From the NCBI RefSeq assembly GCF_027595985.1, contig NC_073305.1, positions 80,359,974-80,423,973 on the forward strand: a stretch of 64,000 nt of DNA. Reading direction: 5' to 3'. The notes beneath the pieces are model-generated. The model was not told the DNA's origin. It saw nothing but the letters and a program-made list of their open reading frames with translations, and ran no database searches. The DNA is from Sorex araneus (Eukaryota; Chordata; Mammalia; Eulipotyphla; Soricidae). Shown one piece after another: positions 11,389-20,387 of this stretch. Numbering within the stretch: position 1 is the first letter of the stretch; every line of letters begins with the position of its first letter. A program made the translations under genes and the position numbers.

Positions 11389-11519
11389 CCACGTGGGGAC
11401 GCTCCTTTGCGGCCCCGCGCGAGATCGACCCCGGAGGCAACTGAACCACTTTGGACACGAGCGGCGCCCCCAAAATGCCTCCAAACTGTGTGCTGGGAGC
11501 TTCTGGCCCAGGCGCTGCC
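11389..11519 (+). repeat. Direct repeat copy 2 (partial 5' monomer)
   Basis: This is the second copy of the 131-bp block. After the shared GCGCTGCC it departs from monomer 1 and within about 40 bp runs into L1 3' UTR-type sequence (TTTTCCCTGGACTTC), so the monomer array joins the 3' UTR here. Confidence 0.95.
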
Positions 11520-11578
11520 AGCGAGTGATGCAATTACCAAAAGAATTTTCCCTGGACTTCATATAGAAATCCAAAACC

Positions 11579-11602
11579 GCGCGGCTGCGATAGCAGCCGC
11601 GC
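11579..11602. repeat. Perfect 10-bp hairpin inside the composite element
   Basis: GCGCGGCTGC, loop GATA, GCAGCCGCGC: a perfect, almost all G-C 10-bp stem with a 4-nt loop. It lies just downstream of the monomer/3'-UTR junction. The corresponding segment of the L1 3' UTR at about 61690-61720 has CCGAGAGGCCGC and no such perfect stem. Confidence 0.9.
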
Positions 11603-12598
11603 AACCTAATATCTCTTGATTGTCAGCAACGTGTAAATGTTCCTTTTGGGCAGGGCTTAACGTGGGGGGAAACTCCAAACAATAGTACTAAGTTTTTTGT
11701 TAAAGGGTAAAAGATTGTAGCGATAGAATTTTAGGCAGAATTTTCCCTGGACTTTGGTGGGAAATCCTAACAAGAATAGTAAGTCTTTTGCTGAAATATT
11801 GAAGGCCACCAAAGTGGTAGCCATCTCTATAGACTGAACTAAGCCATATCCCCACGCTGGCTGAGAAGAAATATCCTTCTTTCTCGGGAAAAAACGCGGC
11901 GTGGCGTTAACCATAGTATGATGTCCATTAAGCTGACACGGACCTGGTGGCGTGGGAACCGGATGCAAGGGAATAAATTATTATGTACTTGGAACAGCAG
12001 GACGCTGGTAGAATCTTGAGCCGGGGCCAATACCAGCGTATTACTTTTGGTTCCAGAAACTGCTTGCAGACATTATACCAGACTATCAACTAAGCTAGAG
12101 CCCCATGCCGGCTGATGACGAGAAATAACCATCTCTTTTGGTTTGTTTTCCCTTTGTCAGGCAGCGTGGTGATTACTAAACAGGCGTGATCTCGGTGGCG
12201 CGGGACGAGGGGGGAAAAAAATAGAAAAGTTATGTAACAAACAGCGGGACTTAATATCTCTACATTCTCAGCAATGGAGAGCCATCAAATGCTTCCTTGA
12301 CAGTGGGACTGTCTTCTCTTTTTTGGGGGGAAACCCTAGCAACAATAGTGAATTATGTGTTGAAACATGGACTGTAACCAAGATAAAGCGTAAACGAAGT
12401 GAAACTTATCACTTACAAGGGCGGGGACTGGGGGGGTGGGAGGGGGCGGGAGGTATAATGGGGTGGTTGGTGATGGAATATGGGCACGGGTGAAGGGAAG
12501 GGTGTTTGAGTACTGTATAACTGACATAATCATGAGAACTTTGTAACCCTCCACATGGTGATTCAATAAAATTTAAATAAAAAAAAAACTAGGTTGGC

Positions 12599-12650
12599 TG
12601 CTTGCAAGGCAAGCACACTACCTGCTCTACTATTGCTCTGACCCCAAGAG
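12599..12650 (-). mobile_element. SINE-A, antisense, tRNA head (remainder of split copy)
   Basis: TGCTTGCAAGGCAAGCACAC and CTGCTCTACTATTGCTCTGA are the reverse of the SINE head. This completes the copy that starts at 10985 and was interrupted by the composite L1-derived insertion. Confidence 0.8.
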
Positions 12651-13805
12651 GCAGTAGATTTTTTATTGCTTGCTTTAATTATAAAAAAAAGAGATGATCA
12701 TACCAGATTACTATACCATCTAAATTAATTCATATGTCATCAAGTTATGAAGAAAATATCAAATATGTAAGCATGAAACAGGAAAGCGATTGAGAACCTG
12801 CTTATAAGAAGGTGTTTGGGGGTACTTGGGTGGCGGGATTAGTAGCAATGAAGAAAACATCAGTACCACTTAATTGAATTCTCCCAATGGCTTGTGCTGA
12901 TTGTAATACAACTTATACTACAATATGATAACTTATAATACACACTTTTGAAGAGAGTGTAATTAAAGGAAAAGCAGGCAAATTAGCACCATAATGTAGC
13001 ATATGGGTCCTAAAACTTCCAGGAGAACCAAGTAGAATAAAACCAGTGGAAATTCATGGAAGTAGAAGTTCAAGGAAACAACCACAGTGAGAGCAGATTC
13101 AGATGGCATCTCCTTGTCCCCACCTTACAGGATCCTGGGACTTGAAGCAGAAAGTTGTTTGTGGTCAACTTCATGCATGTGCATAGAGGGTTCTGCAAGC
13201 CCAGGTGCTCAGAGGTTCCCCATGACCAGGCACGGCCTCTCTTTCCAGCTCTGAATTAATATGCAGTATGGGAAATTTTCTACCACAATTTCTTTGTTAA
13301 CTTTTGTAGAAAGGGCCCTGTTAACTGACACATCTAAAATTCCTAGGGTTGGGGAGAGGAAATGCTAGCAATGTAAAGTTAGCCATCTGGGGAAAGAAAT
13401 TAATAAAAATTAATGCTGATAATATAAGCCAGGTAGGGCATGAAAGAATAGATTTAAAAGAGAATTAACCAGGCTACTTGTAACTTTGTTTCAAAACCTA
13501 AGGAATTCCCTGAATGACATATTTTAATAAACCCAGATTTCATATGAGTGTGTCATAAACACAGACGCACGTCATAATATATCATAGACACATAGCACTG
13601 TGACATACTCAGATGATTTAAACATTTCAAATTAAGTGGTATACAGAGAAAAATCTAGTTTATCCCAGTCATCTAGTTCTCGGCCTTTCTACAATGAAAT
13701 ATTACCACTAGTTTTTTGTTTATCCTTCCAAGAAATTATGACTTATTTACCAGCCAATGTAATTCTGTTTCCCTTATATTTTTACACAAATAAAACATAG
13801 TGTAT
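12651..13805. other. Unique-looking intergenic DNA
   Basis: AT-rich DNA without a gene or repeat that I can name. Confidence 0.4.
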
Positions 13806-13810
13806 CCTAG

Positions 13811-13965
13811 GAGTGTAAAATAGTACAGTGGCTAGGGTATCTGCCTTGTAAACAGCATGAGTTTGATCCCCAGCATCCCATATGGTCCCCTGAGCCCTGC
13901 CAGAAGTAATTCCTGAGTGCAGAGCCAGGAACACTGTTAGGTGTGGTCCAAAACCAAAACCAAAT
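13811..13965 (+). mobile_element. SINE-A
   Basis: The head is diverged (AAAATAGTACAGTGGCTAGG, B-box GAGTTTGATCCC), but the body is clear: CAGCATCCCATATGGTCCCC, TAATTCCTGAGTGCAGAGCC and GTGTGGTCCAAAACC. An older copy. Confidence 0.85.
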
Positions 13966-14239
13966 CAAAAATAAGGACTTTAAAATGAGGTATGTACACA
14001 TTTATATCTTATAGTATAGTTTTCGGTAACAAAAATTAGGAATAATTTTATGTTCTTTCAAAGGAGACTAATTAAGTTATGGAACAGATACATATAAGGT
14101 GTGTGTAGCTGGAAAATAGGTATAATTCCTCTGTTCCTCTACAGAGAGAACTGTAATATACAGTAGATAAAATGTAAGATAGAGAAGAGTATAAATTATA
14201 TGTGGACTTGCCATAAAAAAAGGAGCTAAGACTATATTT

Positions 14240-14580
14240 GCCTTTTATTTATATCACTTGTATCACTTGCCATCTTGTTGCTCATCAATTTTCTCAAGTG
14301 GGCACCAGTAACCTCTCCATTTGTCCCTGTCATGTACTAGTGTAGTCAAATGCTGTCTGCTCACTCCAGGAGCAGGAAAGGCCTCAAACCATTCACTCAG
14401 GGTCTTGACAAAGAAGTGCGATTATTTCGTGGGTGGGCAGCCAGGCATTCTTTTGATGTCCTGTGGAATCCAGTTGGTAACAGCTCTAGTCCAGCAGTCA
14501 TCCCCAAATCGCATTATGTGTTCCGCCCATCTGATTTTCGATGCCTTGGCAAACAAGGCTGCGTCCCTGATCCTTGATTG
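14240..14580 (-). mobile_element. RTE-clade LINE, 3' terminus of ORF2 and tail
   Basis: The minus strand encodes, with one internal stop (TAA in the ...PPTK*SHFF... stretch), residues including KASKIRWAEHIMRFGDDCW, NWIPQDIKRMPGCPPT and DKWRGYWCPLEKIDEQQDG. This is the Cys/His-poor C-terminal tail typical of RTE-type ORF2 (RWAGH..R...DRW...W.PRD.KR..GRPPTRW), seen in many animal RTEs. It ends in a short AAGTGATACAAGTGATA repeat instead of poly(A), as RTE elements do. The last 65 bp match the 3' end of SINE-B. The left side (14580) abuts an L1 fragment in the same orientation. Confidence 0.75.
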
Positions 14581-15600
14581 TCAACAGAAATCGGAACTCC
14601 GGATTCTTTCTCATTGGGGTTGCTTCCCTGTCCTGATACTCTGATGATTCTAATGTTGCTCCTCTTGAAGTCATCCCCTAGGACTCTGATTAGCCCTAGA
14701 GCCATTTTGAGGTCCCTCCCCATTGTTTGTTGTTGCCTGTAGGCTTCTTGCAGCTCATCTTCAAGCTCACTAATTCTGTCTTTGGCTGTAGCCATTCTAT
14801 TGTTGAGGGCACCCACTGAATTTTTTAATTCATCCACCAAATCCTTTGTGACATTTCTTTTGTAGCTTTTTAATTTCTGCTCTCATTTCTTCCTGTATTT
14901 TCTGGGCTATCCTTTCCATTGCTTCTGTCAGGTCCTCCTTTAATTTAATGGATACCTGGTCAATTTTTACATTGAGTTGATTGAACATCTTCAGCATTTC
15001 ATCTCTGAATTCTTTGTCCAAAAGCTCAGGTTTGTGGGAAACGCCTGTTGAGGCATCAGGACTCCGTTCCTCATCCTCTTCTTGCAGTGGAGATTTGCGC
15101 TGTTTCTTCATGTTGTTGTGGTGGTGTGGAGGAGTGACCTTCAAGATCATTATCCCTATTCCCTTTTGTTGTGAAAAAGGATTCTGAATGGGATCGGTCA
15201 ATGGAGATCACGTTCTTATGTTCCCCCTCTAGAACATGTCCTTCTCAGATGTCCCTCTATTCTTTACATGAGGCGTCAAGTGATGCTTTTGGAGAATGTG
15301 CTCTTTTACATTTGGCTTGTACAGCTGCTTATATTCATTGGTACTTTGGAGAAATTGGAATAGACTAGCAGCCTATTGGCGAACTGCTTTGGGGATAGCT
15401 AGGATGTTACCCAGGGACATAGGTGATGAAGACAGATGTAAAAACGGATTGCTTGGTATGAGGAAAATAACTGCAGCTCCAAAATAGGCCACGCCCACTT
15501 CTGCTGAGGTCACGCCCACTAACGTGATATGGGGGCGGGGGTGCCTGGTGGGGGGCGGGCACCTTTCTCTTGTATTTTACCTCTCATTGTTACAGATCCC
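14581..15600 (-). mobile_element. L1 LINE 5' fragment: 5' UTR and ORF1 N-terminal half
   Basis: On the minus strand, GC-rich 5' UTR-like sequence (about 15600-15202, including a GGGGGCGGGG block at 15530-15540) is followed by an L1 ORF1. The ORF1 has a basic N-terminus, a long heptad-rich coiled coil, and the start of the RNA-recognition domain. No later ORF1, ORF2 or 3' UTR follows. The next bases belong to an RTE 3' end. The outer (5') boundary near 15600 is approximate. Confidence 0.75.
14585..15201 (-). pseudogene. L1 ORF1 fragment, frameshifted
   Basis: ORF1p is the L1 RNA-binding chaperone. It trimerises through a coiled coil and coats L1 RNA. Here ATG at 15199-15201 opens a 123-codon frame with KQRKSPLQEEDEERSPD and a coiled-coil stretch (LNVKIDQVSIKLKEDLTEAM). 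A frameshift at about 14835 moves the reading to the frame running from 14840, with LKNSVGALNNRMATAKDRIS, ELEDELQEAY and the conserved FKRSNIRIIRVSGQ, which corresponds to the KRTNIRIIGVPEG start of the L1 RRM. Similarity ends at about 14582, so the RRM and C-terminal domain are missing. Confidence 0.8.
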
Positions 15601-16179
15601 CAAGTCAGTCTTGATTACTTGTAAGCCAAAACTTTCTGGTATTGCATTTGTACTGCTTTGTATTTGAAGTGTTATGTGTTTGTACCTGCTTTTCTATTTC
15701 CCCTATAGCCTTTTTATATTTTACTATAGAGCAATGTTCTTTGGTTAAACACAGAAAGACCATCAATGCTATGCTCTTAATATTTGGGAATTGGTTGATG
15801 CTGACATATATCTACTCCTGGGCATAATTACTTGGTCATAACTACTTGACTCAGGCTTCAGTTTCTGTAGTTCCTAACAGCCCAAAAGGGAGGTCCTGCC
15901 GTGGGACTGGGATGGACCTGGGAAGAGTGACAAAACTACACGGCATCAAAATGGGACATTCTAGAAAGCATAAATGCAGGGTCTTGACGCAAATTGCTAC
16001 AACCTAAGAGACAGGACCCCCATGGGGAAGGACAAACTGAACTGGCCTGAGGATTTAGTCTGAGATTTATGGTAAAGTCATGCTTGCTCTCAGAGCTCAG
16101 AGAACTAAGTGATGGGATCTTAGTCTCTTACTGTGTTTATCCAAACAACTGCAAGTATTGATAATTAATACAACTAGAA

Positions 16180-16430
16180 GGAAAGATAAAAGCAATGTAG
16201 ATGTTCCTGGGAGACAGAGTGTCTCCACACTCTGAGTTGATCTCCACAGGAGAATTTCCTCAGCCAAATGTTTATCTATGTAAATGGCCAATCACACCTG
16301 TCCTTACCTCAATCCCCCTTCAGATGTTCTATAAGTATGCAAAAAATGGGCCATTTTCACCATCAGACTGTGGTTCCCAGCTTTCTCGGCTCCCTATCTC
16401 TCTGTGTCCCTGTTGGGGAGGGACACAGAG
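16180..16430 (+). mobile_element. Possible LTR-like promoter segment
   Basis: The stretch has a CCAAT box (GGCCAATCA at 16287-16295) about 40 bp before a TATA-like TATAAG (16330-16335). A pyrimidine-rich run then follows (CTTTCTCGGCTCCCTATCTC). This layout resembles the U3/R part of an old endogenous retroviral LTR, but I see no terminal TG/CA pair, poly(A) signal or target duplication. Confidence 0.25.
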
Positions 16431-16457
16431 AGGTGGGGAGGTGGCTCAGGGCCACTG

Positions 16458-16503
16458 AACACACACATACACACACACAACACACAACACACACACACAC
16501 AAA
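16458..16503. repeat. (CA)n microsatellite
   Basis: CA dinucleotides with a few interruptions (CATACA, ACAACA) continue to CAAACATG. It marks the left edge of the RTE-related block. Confidence 0.95.
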
Positions 16504-16504
16504 C

Positions 16505-17757
16505 ATGTGTCCAGCAGCAGCAGCAGCCCCCGAGGATTACTTTGTGAATATACAGGCGTCCTTGATGGTTCATGGCCTCATCGTGCCTGTGCCAGGGAAG
16601 AGCAAACCAACAGGTGCTGTCCCAGAGACATGTGCAGGGCTAGACTCCTTGCATTGACTGTGTCGATTTGGCCAGTACTTTCTGTACGTGAGCAGCATGT
16701 CCTTGCACAAGATGTGTGGCGTATTTGTCAGTGTGCAGATTGTTACAGCATGCCAGTCAACCAAAAGCTTGCATTTGGAAGACTGGGAGCACCTGTAAGA
16801 GTGATTAGAGGTTGCCCCAAAAGTCACTCTCAGAGACCGGCAAGCTACCGAGGGTATCCCACCCGCACAGCAGAGCCTAGCAAGCTACCCGTGATGTCTT
16901 CAATATGCCAAAAACAGTAACAAAAATGGGCCTCATTCCCCTGACCCTGGAAGAGCCTCCAATAGGGAAGCATTGAGAAGGACGAGCAAGGAGAAGCTGC
17001 TAAAATCTCAGGGCTGAACTAGGCTGCCAAAACGAAGGACTAAAATGACTGTCTTCACTTTTAACACATGTACGCTGGCATCAGAAGCATCCATAGGGGA
17101 CCTGATGGTGCAAGTGCAGAAGATCAAGTACGATGTCATTGGACTGACCGAGACGAGAAGGCATCGAACACATCCCGCCATTTTTGACACTGGAGAACTG
17201 TTCCTTGGAACATGCAACAGTAGAGGCATTGGTGGTGTCGGTGTCCTTGTCAATATGAACTTGGCCATGAACATTGATTTGTTCAAATGCCTAACAACCC
17301 AAATCAGATGCTGACCTTTGAATAGATGTGGCTCATTGCCAGCAGTTTCTATCTTTGTTTTCTATGCACCAACATCCAACTACGACCAAGAAGAAATTGA
17401 GAAGTTCTACATAGGTCTGGAGAAGTTCTATAAAGAAGATCACACCTTCTACAAGGTCATTGTTGGTGATTTTAATGCCAAGATAGGACTGAGAAGGTCA
17501 CCCGGAGAACTCCACATCAGGACCCATGGCCTAGAATGGAATGAACAGGGTGAGAGACTGTCTGAATTCATCATGTCGACCAAGACCATCCATGATAACT
17601 CGCAGTTCCAGAAGGCTGAATCTAAACGTTGGATATGGGAGTGTTACTGTGGACAGTTCCACAATGAAATTGACCACATCATATTCAATCAACTGTTTTG
17701 CCTGACCAATGTCGCTGTTGTCCCAAAATTCCAAATGGGATAAGATCACCGTCTCCT
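16505..17757 (+). mobile_element. RTE-clade LINE, 5' half (5' region and endonuclease)
   Basis: The unit contains a 5' region and the N-terminal endonuclease of an RTE non-LTR retrotransposon (reading frame 17045-17743). Positions 16826-16925 (ACCGGCAAGCTACCGAGGGT ... CAATATGCCAAAAACAGTAA) match the middle of SINE-B, with no tRNA head upstream, and continue straight into the RTE leader and ATG. Similarity stops at about 17757, before any reverse transcriptase, where an ancient antisense L1 begins. How far left of 16810 the RTE extends is uncertain. The absence of the 3' end means that part was deleted or separated after insertion. Confidence 0.75.
17045..17743 (+). pseudogene. RTE LINE ORF2 endonuclease domain, one internal stop, C-truncated
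   Basis: About 233 codons of an APE-type endonuclease, the enzyme that nicks target DNA to prime reverse transcription. Visible motifs in order: FTFNTCTLASEASIGDL (catalytic Asn strand), KYDVIGLTETRRH (catalytic Glu), RGIGGVGVLVN, FVFYAPTSNYDQEEIEKFY, VIVGDFNAKIG (Asp and Asn of the GDFNA motif) and HNEIDHIIF (the late Asp-His). The order and wording are those of RTE/BovB-like elements, not L1. One TGA (17312-17314) interrupts the frame, which otherwise stays open. The protein ends at 17743, where the reverse transcriptase should follow. The good preservation suggests it is much younger than the neighbouring ancient L1. Confidence 0.8.
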
Positions 17758-17764
17758 TCGTGTT

Positions 17765-18815
17765 AAATTTTATTTATACATTTAATATATTGATAGAACA
17801 TTGGCTTACTAGAGTATATGTTTGTTTTAGAAATACAATGTAATGCCACACTCACCATGAAATTTCTAATATTCCTCCACCACTCTCCACAAGACTTTTC
17901 CCTTCCACTTCCTCCTCTCTGTGGTAGCCTCAGTTCTTCTGTCATAGTCTAATGATCTGTTTTCATTGATATTATTCATTCCCTATAAGTTTCCTTATAA
18001 CTACATACATATGAGATCATTTGATAAATACCTTTCTACTTCTGACTGATTCACTTAACACTCTCAAGTTCCATCCATGTTGTCAAAATACTTGGGTTAT
18101 TTCCAAATTTTAGCAACTATAAATAGTGTCACAAAGAATATAGGTGAGTTTTTTTTTCTTTTCTCGACTTACTGTTTTTGAGTTCTTGAGATAGATGCCT
18201 AGGAGTAGAATTGCTGGAGCATATGTTAGTTCTATTTTTTGTTTGTTTTGATTTGGCGGCACACTTAGTGCTCAGTGTCTATTCCTGGTTTCGTACTCAG
18301 GAGTGAATCCTGGAAGTACTTGGGAGACCAGAAGGGACTCAAACCTAGGTCAGCTGCATGCAAAGCAAGCACCTTAACCCCTGGCAAAACATTGCCAGCC
18401 TCATTTCTATTTTAGTATTTTGAGAAATCTCTATATTGTTTCATCTAGTAGCTGAACAAGCTTATAATGCTGCCAAAAGGAAATGAGAGTTCTTTTTAAT
18501 GCAAGTTCTTGCCAGCGCTCTTTCTAGTTTGAGTTTTTTAATATATGAGAGTAGTATAAGGATATTTCACTGGGGTAAAGCTAATTACAATGAATTACAT
18601 TTCATTGTAGTTTTGCTTTGCATATTCTTGATTATCAATGAGTTTGAGCACTTTCCATGTGTCTATTGGCCATCTGTATGTCTCTGGAGAAGTATCTGTT
18701 CAGCTTTTCTCTCCATTTTTCTGATTTTTCAGTTCTAGAATTTTGTGAATATTCACTTATGTATTATGAATGGTAGTCCTTTATCAGTTACACGGTACCA
18801 CTTGCATTTAAGAAT
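17765..18815 (-). mobile_element. Ancient L1, ORF2 3' end and 3' UTR, antisense
   Basis: Plus-strand landmarks are those of old mammalian L1s in reverse: GTTCCATCCATGTTGTCAAA, ACTTGGGTTATTTCCAAATT, GCCTAGGAGTAGAATTGCTG, GTAGTTTTGCTTTGCATATT, ATTGGCCATCTGTATGTCTC and GTCCTTTATCAGTTACACGG. All are heavily mutated relative to the remembered consensus. A SINE-A (18240-18402) is nested in it. Confidence 0.8.
18240..18402 (-). mobile_element. SINE-A, antisense, nested in ancient L1
   Basis: GCACACTTAGTGCTCAGTGT, CCTGGTTTCGTACTCAGGAG and CAAACCTAGGTCAGCTGCAT, then a GCAAGCACC... head, represent a diverged reverse SINE-A. L1 sequence resumes on both sides. Confidence 0.8.
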
Positions 18816-18929
18816 CTGGAAGGTTTCAAAGAAGTTTAAGGAAATATAACGACCAGGGACAGAGAAGTGGGTGTTTGAAGTGGTCCAGTATTTATTTTAG
18901 TATGAACCATGAAATTTACCTATTTAAAT

Positions 18930-19102
18930 TCTTTTTTTTTCCTTTTTTTGGCCACACCCAATATTGCTCAAGGTTTACTCCTCGCTCTGCACTCAGGGAT
19001 CTCTCCCGGCAATCTATGGGTGATCATACGGGATGCTGTGAATCAAACCAGCCTTGGCCCCATGCAAGGCAAGTTCCCTACTCACTGTACTATATCTCCA
19101 GT
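18930..19102 (-). mobile_element. SINE-A, antisense, with TSD
   Basis: A T-rich tail leads into GGCCACACCCAATATTGCTC, CTCTGCACTCAGGGATC and GCAAGGCAAGTTCCC. A near-perfect TSD (TTTACCTATTTAAA at 18915-18928 and TTTACCTATTTGAAA at 19103-19117) flanks the copy. Confidence 0.88.
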
Positions 19103-19189
19103 TTTACCTATTTGAAATATAAATAATAAAACACATCCCCCTCAAATATGATGTAAACATGCTACAAACTCATCTTACAAATATTCTCT

Positions 19190-19445
19190 CACATATGTTC
19201 GAAGATACCTGCAAGAATGTTTGCCTCAGAATTATTTCAACAGCAAGCAACTGGAATTAACCTACGTGTCTATTAAATGTAGACTGGTTAAGTGAATTAA
19301 GTGACATTATATAGAAAAACACTTTCCATATATTTCAAATATTGTGTAACACATACTGATATAGAAAGATTTCCAGGCATATTAAGTATAAAAATTTAGA
19401 AAGCAATCGCACTCCACTTCTGATCAAATAAATATCATGCAAACA
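19190..19445 (+). mobile_element. Probable ancient L1 fragment
   Basis: TGCAAGAATGTTTGCCTCAG, ATTATTTCAACAGCAAGCAA, CTGGAATTAACCTACGTGTC and TAAATGTAGACTGGTTAA follow the order of the ORF2 3' region of old mammalian L1s (AGAATGTT-A-AGCA-ATTATT ... CAACAGTAGAATGGATAA). The match is weak but collinear. Confidence 0.5.
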
Positions 19446-19617
19446 AATATACTCATATTTTCTGTATTCTAATTATTAAAAAGAACAACCATATATGGTA
19501 TATGTGTGTGAATATGTGCATGCACATGAAAAATTTCTAGAGGTAAATAGCTAAATGATTATTATGTGTTGTTTTCTCTAAAATAGAGTGAGTGATTAAG
19601 AAATCCACCTAATTTTC

Positions 19618-19842
19618 ATCACTGTATCACTGTCATCCCGTTGTTCATCGATTTTCTTGAGCGGGCACCAATAATGTCTCCATTGTGAGACTTGTTATTA
19701 CAGTTTTTGGCATATTGAATATACCATGGGTAGCTTGTCAGACTCTGCCATGCGAGTGGCATACTCTCAGTAGCTTGCAGGACTCTCCAAGAGGGACATA
19801 GCAATAGAACCTGGGTCGGCCACATGCAAGGCAAACACTCCA
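19618..19842 (-). mobile_element. SINE-B, antisense
   Basis: The block reads ATCACTGTCATCCCGTTGTT, TCGATTTTCTTGAGCGGGCA, TTTTTGGCATATTGAATATA, GCTTGCAGGACTCTCC and then the reversed tRNA head CCACATGCAAGGCAAACAC. The extreme head is missing or diverged. Confidence 0.9.
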
Positions 19843-19994
19843 GTCATAAACTAAAAAAAATTTTTTTATAGGAACCATATCCAGCAGCATATCCCAAGGG
19901 TCAGGGAGATGTGCAGTATAACTCAACGTTTCTCATATGCTAGGCATCTGCTCCACTACTACAGTGATCTCTCCCACATTCACTCTAAACTTTT

Positions 19995-20240
19995 TTTTAT
20001 ATTTATATTTAATTTTATTTTTATGAAGTTGTTCACAATAATTTATTACATTCAATATTCCAACATCAATCCCACCACCATTACACCTCCCACCATCATT
20101 TTAAATTTTCCCAGCCACTACCCAAGCATGCTCCAATAGCATGCCCTAAATAATTTATTTTGTATTGCTTGTTATGAATAATGATCAAAAAAGGTTTCCT
20201 TAGAGAAAGTGTGTGAAGACTGTTGTATCTCACCCTGGAG
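19995..20240 (-). mobile_element. L1-like 3' end, third subfamily, antisense, with TSD
   Basis: This 246-bp insertion has its A-tail (T-run) at the left. The duplicated target ACATTCACTCTAAAC occurs at 19976-19990 and 20241-20255, and the match runs a further four T residues into the tail. The body is shared with 10575-10770. As a defined copy it shows this family can insert at only about 250 bp, as a severely 5'-truncated LINE or a short retroposon. Confidence 0.8.
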
Positions 20241-20387
20241 ACATTCACTCTAAACTTTTGAGCTGCGTGTATTTCTTTCACTATACATAGTTTACCCCTC
20301 CCCCCATTAAACTGTTTAGAATAACTCAATAAATAAAGGTACACTCATAAAGTGAACACTGTCATCTATAAAATAAACAAATTTTGA

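Larger units (their letters stand above)
11108..12584 (+). mobile_element. ORF-less L1-derived composite element with 14-bp TSD
   Basis: This is a complete insertion of 1,477 bp between perfect copies of AAAACTAGGTTGGC (11094-11107 and 12585-12598). In order it has one full 278-bp GC-rich monomer, a second partial monomer (131-bp blocks 11111-11241 and 11389-11519, two mismatches), a perfect hairpin (11579-11602), and about 1 kb of L1-type 3' UTR. The 3' UTR has repeated TTTTCCCTGGACTT and CAATAGTGAATTATGTG-type modules, a G-rich tract (12417-12453), AATAAA at 12565-12570 and an A-tail. There is no ORF1 or ORF2 similarity and the longest frame is about 103 codons. The TSD starting with AAAA, the A-tail and the shared 3' UTR indicate mobilisation in trans by L1. 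The 5' monomers resemble in layout the tandem promoter monomers of rodent L1s. It could instead be a spliced or internally deleted L1 transcript. Confidence 0.8.

Noticed and set aside
16180..16430. Strong claim of a retroviral LTR
   Set aside because: Only a CCAAT box and a TATA-like motif are seen. Without ends, poly(A) signal or TSD it is kept as a low-confidence feature.
16507..16920. 137-codon open frame upstream of the RTE endonuclease
   Set aside because: I could not link it to a known RTE ORF1 or any domain. It is more likely the RTE 5' region read in a chance frame.
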